A stretch of DNA of 7,396 nt, taken from positions 1-7,396 of the forward strand of contig JAEDMO010000043.1 of assembly GCA_016302935.1 (NCBI GenBank), read 5' to 3'. The stretch is from Bacilli bacterium (GTDB taxonomy: Bacteria; Bacillota_I; Bacilli_A; RF39; UBA660). Shown one piece after another: positions 1 through 6,693 of the stretch (position 1 is its first letter; the number at the start of each line of letters is the position of its first letter). A program made the position numbers and the translations under genes. Under the pieces are notes generated by a model. It was not told where the DNA came from and ran no database searches. It saw only the letters and a program-made list of their open reading frames with translations.

Positions 1-458
1 AACAAAAAAGAGTTGGTAAAAATAATCATGTCTTCACTATTCTAAAATTTCGTTCAATGAGACAAGATGCACCACATGAAATGGCGACTAAGAACTTTGA
101 AAATCCAGAAGCGTATATTACGCCCATTGGTAAAATTATTCGCAAGACAAGCTTGGACGAATTACCACAATTATTTAACGTATTTAAAGGAGAGATGAGT
201 CTTGTAGGACCTAGACCACTTATCCCCAGTGAAAAATCTGTACTAGAATTAAGAGAGAAATACGGAGCTAGCAAAATCCTGCCTGGAATTACTGGATTAG
301 CACAAGTTCATGGTAGAGATGAAATCACAGATGAACATAAAGCCTCTTATGATGGAAAATATGCATTAAATATGAGTCTATTATTGGATATTTCAATTGT
401 TTTTAGGACAGCATTTGATGTTGTAATGAGTCGAGGAGTGCATGAAGGAAAGGATTAA
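1..458 (+). CDS. Phosphoglycosyl (priming sugar) transferase, 5'-truncated
   Basis: This is the C-terminal 151 residues of a bacterial sugar transferase (PF02397-type), which moves a sugar 1-phosphate from a nucleotide sugar to undecaprenyl phosphate at the inner membrane face. The frame is open from base 3, so the ATG at 57 is internal. Visible residues 1-19 include QKRVGK and KFRSM, both family hallmarks normally preceded by a membrane-inserted helix; I estimate about 60 residues are missing for a short monotopic enzyme. The SLDELPQ motif (visible D52-E53) corresponds to the catalytic Asp-Glu pair known from PglC, followed by the conserved GPRP (69-72) and PGITGLAQVHGRDE. Whether extra N-terminal membrane helices exist, as in WbaP-type enzymes, cannot be seen. 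The sugar is unknown. GC is about 39% by hand count (61-240), above the genes downstream. The family call is secure. Confidence 0.95.
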   Translation, partial: QKRVGKNNHVFTILKFRSMRQDAPHEMATKNFENPEAYITPIGKIIRKTSLDELPQLFNVFKGEMSLVGPRPLIPSEKSVLELREKYGASKILPGITGLAQVHGRDEITDEHKASYDGKYALNMSLLLDISIVFRTAFDVVMSRGVHEGKD

Positions 459-476
459 AGAGAGTGTAGAATTATT

Positions 477-1319
477 ATGCAGGTAAAAAAAACATACCCC
501 TCTTTTTCTGTATTAATGTCTGTTTATAAAAGCGATGATCCTAATAATTTGGATATTGCATTAACGAGTATAGAGAAACAAACTCTTGAACCTAGTGAAA
601 TTGTCTTAGTTGAGGATGGACCTATTTCAGTTGATTTAGAAAAAGTAATAAATAAGCATAAGCATAATTTCACAAGAAAATTTAAAGACATAAAACTTAA
701 AACAAATAAAGGATTAGGTAATGCCCTAAAAATAGGAACAAAATTCGTTTCAACCAATTGGATAGCAAGAATGGATGCTGATGATATTAGTGTACCAAAT
801 AGGTTTGAACAACAATTTGATGTGATTAATAAGGATCCTAGTATTGCTGTAGTTGGTGGAAAGGTAGAAGAATTCACTTTAGATATAAATAATATTATAG
901 GAGAAAGAAACGTACCTACCAGTAATGAACAGATATATAAGTTTGCAAAGTGGAGAAGTCCATTTAATCATCCAACGGTCCTAATAAATAAGACAGTATT
1001 ATTAAGTGTTGGAGGGTACGAAATGTATGGGAACTTAGAGGATTATTATTTGTGGACTAGAATACTTGCTAATGAGTATAGAGTATGTAATCTCGAATCT
1101 ACGCTTGTATTTATGCGTGTAGATGATGATCTGTATAGCAGACGAGGAAAGATTAGTAATATACTCTATTTCTATAAACTAAGGAGATTTATGGATCGGA
1201 ATCATTTAATTAATTTCCATGAAATGATTTTAGGTAATGTTTTGATGACGATAAATATTGTCTTACCTAATTTTATGAGAAAATTTGTGTACAAAAAAAT
1301 TGTTCATAAGCAACATTAA
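477..1319 (+). CDS. Glycosyltransferase family 2 (AmsE-like)
   Basis: A 280-residue cytoplasmic GT-A fold transferase expected to add one sugar to the lipid-linked repeat unit. The N-terminal nucleotide-binding strand reads FSVLMSVY (10-17), followed by SIEKQT and EIVLVEDG (41-48). The metal-binding DXD-type motif is DADD (100-103) in the context ARMDADDIS. The acceptor-side segment FNHPTVL (163-169) and the catalytic-base motif LEDYYLW (E188, D189) follow. This order matches the AmsE/EpsE-like GT2 group of capsule loci. A basic, partly hydrophobic tail (from about 240) could touch the membrane. The ATG at 477 is 18 bases after the priming transferase stop; the only Shine-Dalgarno-like stretch is AAGAGAG at 458-464, which is weak and 12 bases away, so coupling to the upstream gene is likely. 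Donor, acceptor and linkage cannot be read from sequence. Confidence 0.92.
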   Translation: MQVKKTYPSFSVLMSVYKSDDPNNLDIALTSIEKQTLEPSEIVLVEDGPISVDLEKVINKHKHNFTRKFKDIKLKTNKGLGNALKIGTKFVSTNWIARMDADDISVPNRFEQQFDVINKDPSIAVVGGKVEEFTLDINNIIGERNVPTSNEQIYKFAKWRSPFNHPTVLINKTVLLSVGGYEMYGNLEDYYLWTRILANEYRVCNLESTLVFMRVDDDLYSRRGKISNILYFYKLRRFMDRNHLINFHEMILGNVLMTINIVLPNFMRKFVYKKIVHKQH

Positions 1320-1354
1320 GAATTAAGAGAAAATATTTTACTATATTGTGTATT

Positions 1355-2272
1355 ATGAAACAGAAATTAAGAAAACTAAAAAATACTAAGTTCATCCAGT
1401 TAATTATCCGTATTGGATGTATTCCTATGTTTATTACATATTATATTCATATAAAAAGAATTGACCTCAACGTAAAAAATGCTGAGGAAACAATTAATTA
1501 CTTGATAAATAATAAAGTGTCGGTTGGACGGTTTGGCGATGGTGAATTTAACATTCTCTATAGCAAAAAGCCTATTGGATTTCAAAAATATTCTGATGAA
1601 TTAAGTAGAGCATTAGCTCAAGTTAGGACAACAGAAAAATTTAAAATAGCAATTCCTTATGCCTATAAAACAACGAGACCATATAAATTTTTAATAAAAT
1701 GTTTTTGGTGGCGATATGTGACATTTAATAATCGGTATATTTTGGAGTTCAAGAAACAGCATGAAGATGATTATCTTGATACTAATTTTAGTAGAGTGAT
1801 AACAGAATTAGCTGATAAAAAGGAAGTTTTAGTTTTAACAGATAAAGTTAAAATGATTTGGGAAAATAGAAATATCTTAATAGTAGAGGGAGAATTTACC
1901 AGGTTTGGTGTTAATAATGATTTACTTTCAAACACAAAATCTGTTAAACGTATTATTGCGCCTGCCGAGGATGCATTTAATAAGTTCAAGGAGATATATA
2001 AAGAAATAGATTTTACTGCAGAGACAATGGAAGATCCGCTAATACTTATCTCACTTGGCCCCACAGCAACTATTTTAGCTTATAAGTTAAGTAATCAGTT
2101 TCAAACTATCGATATCGGTCATTTTGACTTACAATATCAGTATTTAGAACGTGGGTATTATCATAAAGTTAGAATCAAAGATAGATATGATAACGAAAGT
2201 GTGAATGGTGATAAAGTTGCTGATATCCATTCCTCAAAATATGAGAAGGAGATAGTTACTATTATCAGATAA
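1355..2272 (+). CDS. GT-D fold glycosyltransferase (DUF1792 family)
   Basis: About 305 residues matching the DUF1792/GT-D family, whose characterised member is the streptococcal enzyme (DGT1) that glycosylates a serine-rich adhesin; many homologues sit in polysaccharide loci. GRFGDGEF holds the family DXE motif (D62, E64 from the 1355 start), which replaces the usual DXD. Other family signatures are an EGEFTRFGVNNDLL block, an IIAPAEDAF block, ISLGPTATILAYKLS (232-246) and DIGHFDLQYQ (from D253). The first 30 residues are basic and hydrophobic and may form a membrane-associated helix. The ATG at 1355 is chosen; an in-frame TTG at 1346 would add three residues, and neither start has a strong ribosome binding site (AAGAGA at about 1324-1329 suits the TTG slightly better). 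The position next to the GT2 and Stealth genes points to a role in building the repeat unit, not in protein glycosylation. The specific sugar is unknown. Confidence 0.88.
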   Translation: MKQKLRKLKNTKFIQLIIRIGCIPMFITYYIHIKRIDLNVKNAEETINYLINNKVSVGRFGDGEFNILYSKKPIGFQKYSDELSRALAQVRTTEKFKIAIPYAYKTTRPYKFLIKCFWWRYVTFNNRYILEFKKQHEDDYLDTNFSRVITELADKKEVLVLTDKVKMIWENRNILIVEGEFTRFGVNNDLLSNTKSVKRIIAPAEDAFNKFKEIYKEIDFTAETMEDPLILISLGPTATILAYKLSNQFQTIDIGHFDLQYQYLERGYYHKVRIKDRYDNESVNGDKVADIHSSKYEKEIVTIIR

Positions 2273-2282
2273 GAATTATTGA

Positions 2283-2289
2283 AAAGGAG
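2283..2289 (+). promoter_or_regulatory. Ribosome binding site of the Stealth gene
   Basis: AAAGGAG lies 12 bases before the ATG at 2302. It is one of the clearest Shine-Dalgarno sites in the left module and fixes the start, giving the Stealth gene its own ribosome entry where the two genes before it have only weak sites. Confidence 0.7.
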
Positions 2290-2301
2290 TTATCTAGTTT
2301 A

Positions 2302-3306
2302 ATGAAAGAGAAGGTTAAATTTCCAATCGATTTTGTTATTACTTGGGTTGATGAAAATGATCCTGTATGGCGAGAAAAGCACACAAAATATGTTAAATCA
2401 TCCCGTAAAGAAGATTATATTCGGTATCGGGATTATGGTACGCTAAAGTACTTATTTAGATCTATTGATGCATATGCAAAATGGGTAAACCATGTTTATC
2501 TTGTGACAGATAACCAAGTCCCAAACTGGATAAAAAGTAATTCTAAATTAACGGTAGTTGATCATAAAGATATAATTCCTTCTAAATATTTACCTACTTT
2601 CAATTCTAACGTAATAGATTTTCATCTAGTTAATATACCAAATTTATCAGAACACTTTGTATACTTTAATGATGATATGTTTTTAAATAAGAAAGTTAGA
2701 CCTGAAGATTTTTTTGCTCCCAATGGTACTATCAGAGATAATCTTGCTCTTAATGCAATAATGCCATCTCCAGTTATTAATAGTGAGTTTGATCATATTT
2801 TTGTTAATAATTTTCAGATAATTAACTCTTATTTTAATAAAAAAGAAAGCTTAAAAGCTAATTTCAGCAAGTTAGTTACTCCATACAATGGATTATGGTC
2901 CCTTATAAGCCTATTGCTTTTACCATTTCCGCGTATAAGTCGTTTAGTAGATCCACACACGCCTATTTCATATAGAAGATCTACAATTACTAAAGTATTA
3001 AATGATTTTCCAATGATTAAAAAAATGTTTGTAAATCGAAATAGGAAGAATAATGATTACTCTTTATGGTTAGTTCGATATTTTGAACTATTAAACGGAA
3101 ATTTTACTCCGAGAAAAATTTCCTTTGGGGAAAAATATTCTTTGGAAAATATAGAAGCAGTAATTACAGATATAAAAGCTAGTAAACATTGTATGATTAA
3201 TATCAATGATGCTTCGATAGATAATACAGAATTTGAGAAAAATATTAAGTTATTAAATGATGTATTTTCGTCAAAATTCAAAGAAAAAAGTTCTTTTGAA
3301 AAATAG
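2302..3306 (+). CDS. Stealth-family capsular polysaccharide phosphotransferase
   Basis: A 334-residue Stealth protein. Known members are hexose-1-phosphoryltransferases that move a sugar 1-phosphate from a nucleotide sugar to a glycan, giving phosphodiester linkages. All four conserved regions are recognisable. CR1 is IDFVITWVDENDPVW (9-23). CR2 runs from RYRDYGTLKY (41-50) through VYLVTDNQ, VVDHKDIIP and LPTFNSN to HFVYFNDDMF (118-127), with the catalytic-type NDD at 123-125. CR3 is the DPHTPISY segment (217-224). CR4 is the NRNRKNNDYSLWLVRYF segment (245-261). The length fits the compact capsule-locus type. The ATG has a good AAAGGAG site at 2283-2289 with a 12-base spacer, 29 bases after the GT-D stop. 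It is soluble, with no signal peptide, so it acts in the cytoplasm on the lipid-linked intermediate. The transferred sugar and acceptor are not deducible. Confidence 0.94.
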   Translation: MKEKVKFPIDFVITWVDENDPVWREKHTKYVKSSRKEDYIRYRDYGTLKYLFRSIDAYAKWVNHVYLVTDNQVPNWIKSNSKLTVVDHKDIIPSKYLPTFNSNVIDFHLVNIPNLSEHFVYFNDDMFLNKKVRPEDFFAPNGTIRDNLALNAIMPSPVINSEFDHIFVNNFQIINSYFNKKESLKANFSKLVTPYNGLWSLISLLLLPFPRISRLVDPHTPISYRRSTITKVLNDFPMIKKMFVNRNRKNNDYSLWLVRYFELLNGNFTPRKISFGEKYSLENIEAVITDIKASKHCMININDASIDNTEFEKNIKLLNDVFSSKFKEKSSFEK

Positions 3307-3480
3307 TGAATAATTTAGCAACTATAAAAAAGTTTCTGAATGACTTATTCGTATAAAAGAATAATATACGTATGAATATGAAATATTACAGTTGATAGTA
3401 GAGAAACTAGATCGTAGGGTTATACGACTAAGTGTTGATTTATTCTGAAAAAATTAATTTTACGGGGAATATTACTGGGT

Positions 3481-3494
3481 AGTACTTGCGTACT
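3481..3494. repeat. Short perfect inverted repeat upstream of wzy
   Basis: AGTAC and GTACT form a 5-bp stem around a TTGC loop, 34 bases before the wzy ATG and 17 bases before its ribosome binding site. It is too short and too weak for a terminator. It may be chance in AT-rich DNA or a small leader hairpin. Confidence 0.3.
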
Positions 3495-3511
3495 TCGCAT
3501 TATGTTCAGTG

Positions 3512-3517
3512 AAAGGA
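3512..3517 (+). promoter_or_regulatory. Ribosome binding site that fixes the wzy start
   Basis: AAAGGA lies 11 bases before the ATG at 3529. The earlier in-frame ATG at 3502 has no such site before it, and this motif would fall inside the extended reading frame, so the start at 3529 is favoured. Confidence 0.65.
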
Positions 3518-3528
3518 ACAATAATAAA

Positions 3529-4659
3529 ATGAACATAACATATAGAAAATTTATGAATTTCTTACTGATAATAATAGGAACTATCAATATTATGATGACA
3601 TCACAATTGAATTTGCAAATATCATATAATATTCGTCAAAGAATGACAGTATTTTTTTTAGTTGTGTTCATTTTACTTTATTTGGTATCTCTAATAATAG
3701 AACCGTTCCAACTAGTTGATATATGTTTTCTTTTTCTTATTTTATTTATAGTTTTTTTATCGCAAAAGAATTATGTTATTAATGCAGGAACCTTAACTTT
3801 AGTGTATTCGAGACTAAGTATTAAAGATATTATAAGTAATTACAAATATAGTATACTATACAGTACCCTAGCAGTGGTTTTTTTATCTTTAAGTGGTATT
3901 CTAAGTATTTATGATCCTCAAGGAACAGGATTATCGTTAGGTTTTAATAATGTTAACCAATTAGGATTTTATTTGGCGTTTTTAGCTATTTTGTTCACTT
4001 TTCGGATAGGTGAACAAAATAATATGATTACTTTGAAATACAACCGATATAATATAACATTTCTAGTCTTTGTTGTTATTTTTGAGTTTCTTATTATTCA
4101 AGATAATACTGCTGGTGTAATGATTCTATTCTTTTACTTAGCTAGTTTATTCAAAACTATCGCTAACTATCTAAAACCGCTTATCATAATATTACCAATA
4201 GTTTTGACTATTTTTGCTTACTGGGCGGGATTTCATTATTTCCAATATCATTTTCTTGAGACAATAGATAGTATTGTTACAAGAAGAATATTTATTTGGA
4301 ATCATTATTTAACTAGCTTTCCACTAACGAAATTCGGTACGAATTGGCAAGCCGATCCTAACTTTATCAACGGATTTTTTGATGGTGCTTATATTTATTA
4401 TGGGATTTTTTATGGAATCGTTATCCTATCAGTATTATTAATTGGATTAGCTTTGACTAACTATAAACTTGCAAAAAGTAACCAAGTTATATTATTAATC
4501 CTTATAATTTCTCTTGAAATTGTTGGATTTAGTGAGAATGCGTTATTCGCATATGTACAGAGCCCGGGTTTGATTTTTGCATTTTTAGGATATTTTCCAG
4601 GATATTTTAGGAGAGATAATACAATTGAAGAAAATACTTTATACAGGCGTAGGTCATGA
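3529..4659 (+). CDS. wzy: Wzy-type polysaccharide polymerase (integral membrane protein)
   Basis: A 376-residue, very hydrophobic protein expected to join flipped repeat units on the outer face of the membrane. I count about 11-12 hydrophobic segments, roughly at residues 10-24, 39-57, 61-78, 84-95, 108-126, 143-160, 175-190, 195-211, 216-235, 286-309, 319-335 and 343-360. The long hydrophilic loop at about 236-285 carries the conserved-looking TRRIFIWNHYL (251-261) and KFG (268-270), as in the O-antigen ligase/polymerase group; GFNNVNQLGFYL (138-149) resembles the family NPN-type motif before a membrane segment. Wzy proteins share little sequence, so the call rests on topology, these motifs and context. 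The start at 3529 follows the AAAGGA site; an ATG at 3502 would add nine residues. Hand-counted GC at 3721-3900 is only about 23%. The last 35 bases overlap the GT4 gene. An O-unit flippase is the main alternative, but size and loop fit polymerase better. Confidence 0.82.
   Translation: MNITYRKFMNFLLIIIGTINIMMTSQLNLQISYNIRQRMTVFFLVVFILLYLVSLIIEPFQLVDICFLFLILFIVFLSQKNYVINAGTLTLVYSRLSIKDIISNYKYSILYSTLAVVFLSLSGILSIYDPQGTGLSLGFNNVNQLGFYLAFLAILFTFRIGEQNNMITLKYNRYNITFLVFVVIFEFLIIQDNTAGVMILFFYLASLFKTIANYLKPLIIILPIVLTIFAYWAGFHYFQYHFLETIDSIVTRRIFIWNHYLTSFPLTKFGTNWQADPNFINGFFDGAYIYYGIFYGIVILSVLLIGLALTNYKLAKSNQVILLILIISLEIVGFSENALFAYVQSPGLIFAFLGYFPGYFRRDNTIEENTLYRRRS
4609..4613 (+). promoter_or_regulatory. 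Ribosome binding site for the TTG start of the GT4 gene
   Basis: AGGAG inside the wzy coding end lies 11 bases before the TTG at 4625. It supports that non-ATG start, after which the product begins MKKILYTGVG, a normal GT4 N-terminus. Confidence 0.7.
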
Positions 4660-5746
4660 AATTGGTGGAGTTGAACTTTTAGTAAAACAGATTGTAGCTA
4701 AAAACTTTAAAAAGTACGAAATACACATTTTAGCTGCAACAGATCAACAAGTAGCTTTTGAAAAATATTTTTTGGATAACGGTGTTCGTATACATTATCT
4801 GAAAAATATTTTTGGCTTAAAGTCAGCCATTAGAAGAAAATTTATTCTCCGAAAATTTTTTGATAGTGAACAGTTTGATATTATTCACATTAACGCTAAT
4901 TCACTAAATGCAAGTTATATGGCCAAGATAGCAACCAACGTTGGGTGCAAGAAAATTATTTATCATGTACATAATGTCGAACCTTCGGGGCAAAAATTTT
5001 TAATTAAACTGTTAACAAAGTTGTTAATGGGTTTTAATAGAAAACGCTTAAGAAAATTAAAACAAGTAAAAATTATTGCGGTTAGTGACGATGTTAAAAA
5101 AAGAGTTTTTGGATTAAAGGTAGATGTAGAAGTCGTCCTTAACGGTATTACCGTAGACAACTATCTTTTCTCTGAAGAAAAACGTAGTAACATTCGGGAA
5201 GAATATTCTATAAAAGTGCAAGATAGGGTAGGCATAATTGTAGCAAGACTGACTCCATTAAAGAATTATCAAAAAACTGTGGAAATTGTGAATTATGGAA
5301 TTGAACATCAGATATTTGATTACTTTTTTATCATTGGAGAAGGTAGTGAGCGACCAAATATTGAGAAACAAATTTCAACATTTTCTGATTATTCCCAAAA
5401 AAGGATACTAATGATTGGGCAAAGGGAGAATATCGTAGATTATCTTTCAGCGGCAGATTTCTTTTTGCTTACTTCTATAAATGAAGGACTTGCTAATAGT
5501 GTGATTGAAGCTCAATCTAATGGATTGCCTTGTGTTATTTCTAATGGTGTACCTAAATCTGTAGACGTAACAGGTAATGTATCCTTTGTCGCTCTTACAG
5601 AAGATAGCAAACAGTGGAACAATGTTATTCGTCAGTCTTTGTCGAGGAAAATTAATAGAAAAGCAGAAAATCTGATAGTAGCAAATTCACCACTTTCTAG
5701 TAAGGTTTTCTTAAATAGATTGGAACGTTTATATGAAGAAAAATGA
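4625..5746 (+). CDS. Glycosyltransferase family 4 (GT-B fold)
   Basis: A 373-residue GT-B transferase that would add one sugar to the lipid-linked unit with retention of configuration, as is usual for GT4. The N-terminal domain opens with KILYTGVG and a glycine-rich turn GGVE (14-17). The HVHN segment at about 116-119 and the IIAVSDDV block precede the VVLNGI linker (N173, G174). The C-terminal donor domain has VARLTPLKN (206-214), with R208 and K213 in the usual diphosphate-binding positions, IIGEGSE, and the family E-x7-E motif EGLANSVIE (E287, E295) followed by NGLPCV. The start is TTG, overlapping the end of wzy by 35 bases; no in-frame ATG lies near the conserved N-terminus. The tight overlap suggests translational coupling to wzy. 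The sugar transferred is unknown. Confidence 0.93.
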   Translation: MKKILYTGVGHEIGGVELLVKQIVAKNFKKYEIHILAATDQQVAFEKYFLDNGVRIHYLKNIFGLKSAIRRKFILRKFFDSEQFDIIHINANSLNASYMAKIATNVGCKKIIYHVHNVEPSGQKFLIKLLTKLLMGFNRKRLRKLKQVKIIAVSDDVKKRVFGLKVDVEVVLNGITVDNYLFSEEKRSNIREEYSIKVQDRVGIIVARLTPLKNYQKTVEIVNYGIEHQIFDYFFIIGEGSERPNIEKQISTFSDYSQKRILMIGQRENIVDYLSAADFFLLTSINEGLANSVIEAQSNGLPCVISNGVPKSVDVTGNVSFVALTEDSKQWNNVIRQSLSRKINRKAENLIVANSPLSSKVFLNRLERLYEEK

Positions 5747-6680
5747 CGTTAAATATTCGATTATCGTTGCAGCATATAATGTATCGGACTATATTGACGA
5801 ATGCTTGCAGTCTATTCTCAATAATGAGGGTAGTTACGAAGTGATTATCGTTAATGATGGCTCTAGTGATGATACTCTTGACAAAATTAATAAATACAAA
5901 AGTAATAATGTTAGAGTATTCACTACAAATCATGTAGGTTTAGCAGAAGTTAGAAACTTCGGAATAGAGCATGCCTATGGTGAATATATTATGTTTATAG
6001 ATGGTGATGATAAATTTACCGCTAATTTTCTACAAACAATTAATTCGCAAATTGATAATTGTGACTTATGTGTATTTTCTTGGGAACCGATTAATGAAAA
6101 TTCAATTGTTACAGGAAAAGCGATTATAGTCAATGATTTTTGGACAATGGATAGGATGGCCTGGAATAAAGTATATAAGCGGTCGTTAATAAAAGAACTA
6201 CGTTTTCCTGCGGGAGTATTATATGAAGATGTCGGGTTTACTTCCATCGCATATCTTACTGCTAATAATATCAAATTTATTAATACGCCATTGTATCAGT
6301 ATCGCCAACGGAGGTCTTCGATAACTCATATTAAACAGAAGGCTAGTGATCATTTAGGAATATTAGCTGGATTAGATGATGTTAATGAATGGCAAAGGGA
6401 ATATGGTGATAAGGAAAGTAAGATTGAAATTCAAAATTTGAATTATAGAATAATTTTAAGCCATGTAAAGCGTATTTTAATTGATAATGAATACAAACAA
6501 AATAATGAAGAATGGGTTTTAATAAAATTAGTTCAATATTTTGAATCAGTTGAGGCTAAGCCCAAAAAAGGTACTATTAGGTTATTAGTTCGTGTTAGAA
6601 ATAGGTTTGCTATTGCATTAATCGAAAAGGACAAATTAAAACTGGCAAGAAAATTATTTTTAGTAAAGAACTCTTTATAA
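5733..6680 (+). CDS. Glycosyltransferase family 2 (second GT2)
   Basis: A 315-residue cytoplasmic GT-A transferase. YSIIVAAYN (8-16) and SYEVIIVNDGSSDDT (34-48) form the nucleotide-binding half; GLAEVRNFGIEHAYGEY (69-85) leads to the metal-binding IDGDD (D90, D92, D93). The segment MAWNKVYKRSL and the catalytic-base-like LYEDVGF (E165, D166) follow, as in many capsule GT2 enzymes. The C-terminal ~100 residues are basic and not conserved in any way I recognise. The ATG at 5733 overlaps the GT4 gene by 14 bases, with a weak GGAA about 7 bases upstream, so it is probably translated by coupling. It belongs to a different GT2 subgroup from the gene at 477-1319 and should make a different linkage. 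Donor and acceptor are unknown. Confidence 0.93.
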   Translation: MKKNDVKYSIIVAAYNVSDYIDECLQSILNNEGSYEVIIVNDGSSDDTLDKINKYKSNNVRVFTTNHVGLAEVRNFGIEHAYGEYIMFIDGDDKFTANFLQTINSQIDNCDLCVFSWEPINENSIVTGKAIIVNDFWTMDRMAWNKVYKRSLIKELRFPAGVLYEDVGFTSIAYLTANNIKFINTPLYQYRQRRSSITHIKQKASDHLGILAGLDDVNEWQREYGDKESKIEIQNLNYRIILSHVKRILIDNEYKQNNEEWVLIKLVQYFESVEAKPKKGTIRLLVRVRNRFAIALIEKDKLKLARKLFLVKNSL

Positions 6681-6686
6681 AAGGAG
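6681..6686 (+). promoter_or_regulatory. Ribosome binding site of the GT32 gene
   Basis: AAGGAG immediately after the GT2 stop codon, 7 bases before the ATG at 6694. It is the best-spaced Shine-Dalgarno site in the window and fixes the start of the last gene. Confidence 0.8.
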
Positions 6687-6693
6687 CAAAGCA

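Larger units (their letters stand above)
3307..3528. other. Non-coding gap between the Stealth gene and wzy
   Basis: About 220 AT-rich bases, the only real intergenic space in the window. The parts I translated are broken early by stops and I find no recognisable protein remnant. Three short inverted repeats are visible: CGTATA/TATACG (3350-3355 with 3365-3370), TCGTA/TACGA (3412-3416 with 3423-3427) and AGTAC/GTACT (3481-3485 with 3490-3494). None is GC-rich or followed by a T-run, so none is a convincing intrinsic terminator. No pair of -35 and -10 boxes with normal spacing stands out; a TTGATA at 3392 and a TATACG at 3421 are 23 bases apart. The gap could hold a weak internal promoter, an mRNA processing or stability element, or simply mark a recombination joint between cassettes. 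Confidence 0.6.

Noticed and set aside
57..458. Priming transferase starting at the ATG at 57
   Set aside because: The frame is open to base 3 and the upstream residues (QKRVGK to KFRS) are conserved family sequence, so this ATG is internal.
524..877. Minus-strand open frame inside the first GT2 gene
   Set aside because: It is wholly antisense to a clear GT2 gene and shows no recognisable domain; the same holds for the minus-strand frames at 26-274, 1771-2064, 5975-6274 and 6533-6772.
1346..1354. TTG start for the GT-D gene
   Set aside because: An ATG lies three codons later; neither has a strong ribosome binding site, so ATG is preferred, though the TTG cannot be excluded.
3350..3370. Inverted repeat CGTATA/TATACG as a terminator after the Stealth gene
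   Set aside because: The stem is six AT-rich pairs with a nine-base loop and no following T-run.
3392..3426. Possible promoter TTGATA ... TATACG
   Set aside because: The spacing is 23 bases, well outside the usual 16-18, and the -10 match is poor.
5743..5745. ATG at the GT4 stop as the start of the second GT2
   Set aside because: It is out of frame with the GT2 reading frame; the ATG at 5733 is in frame and leads directly into the conserved N-terminal strand.
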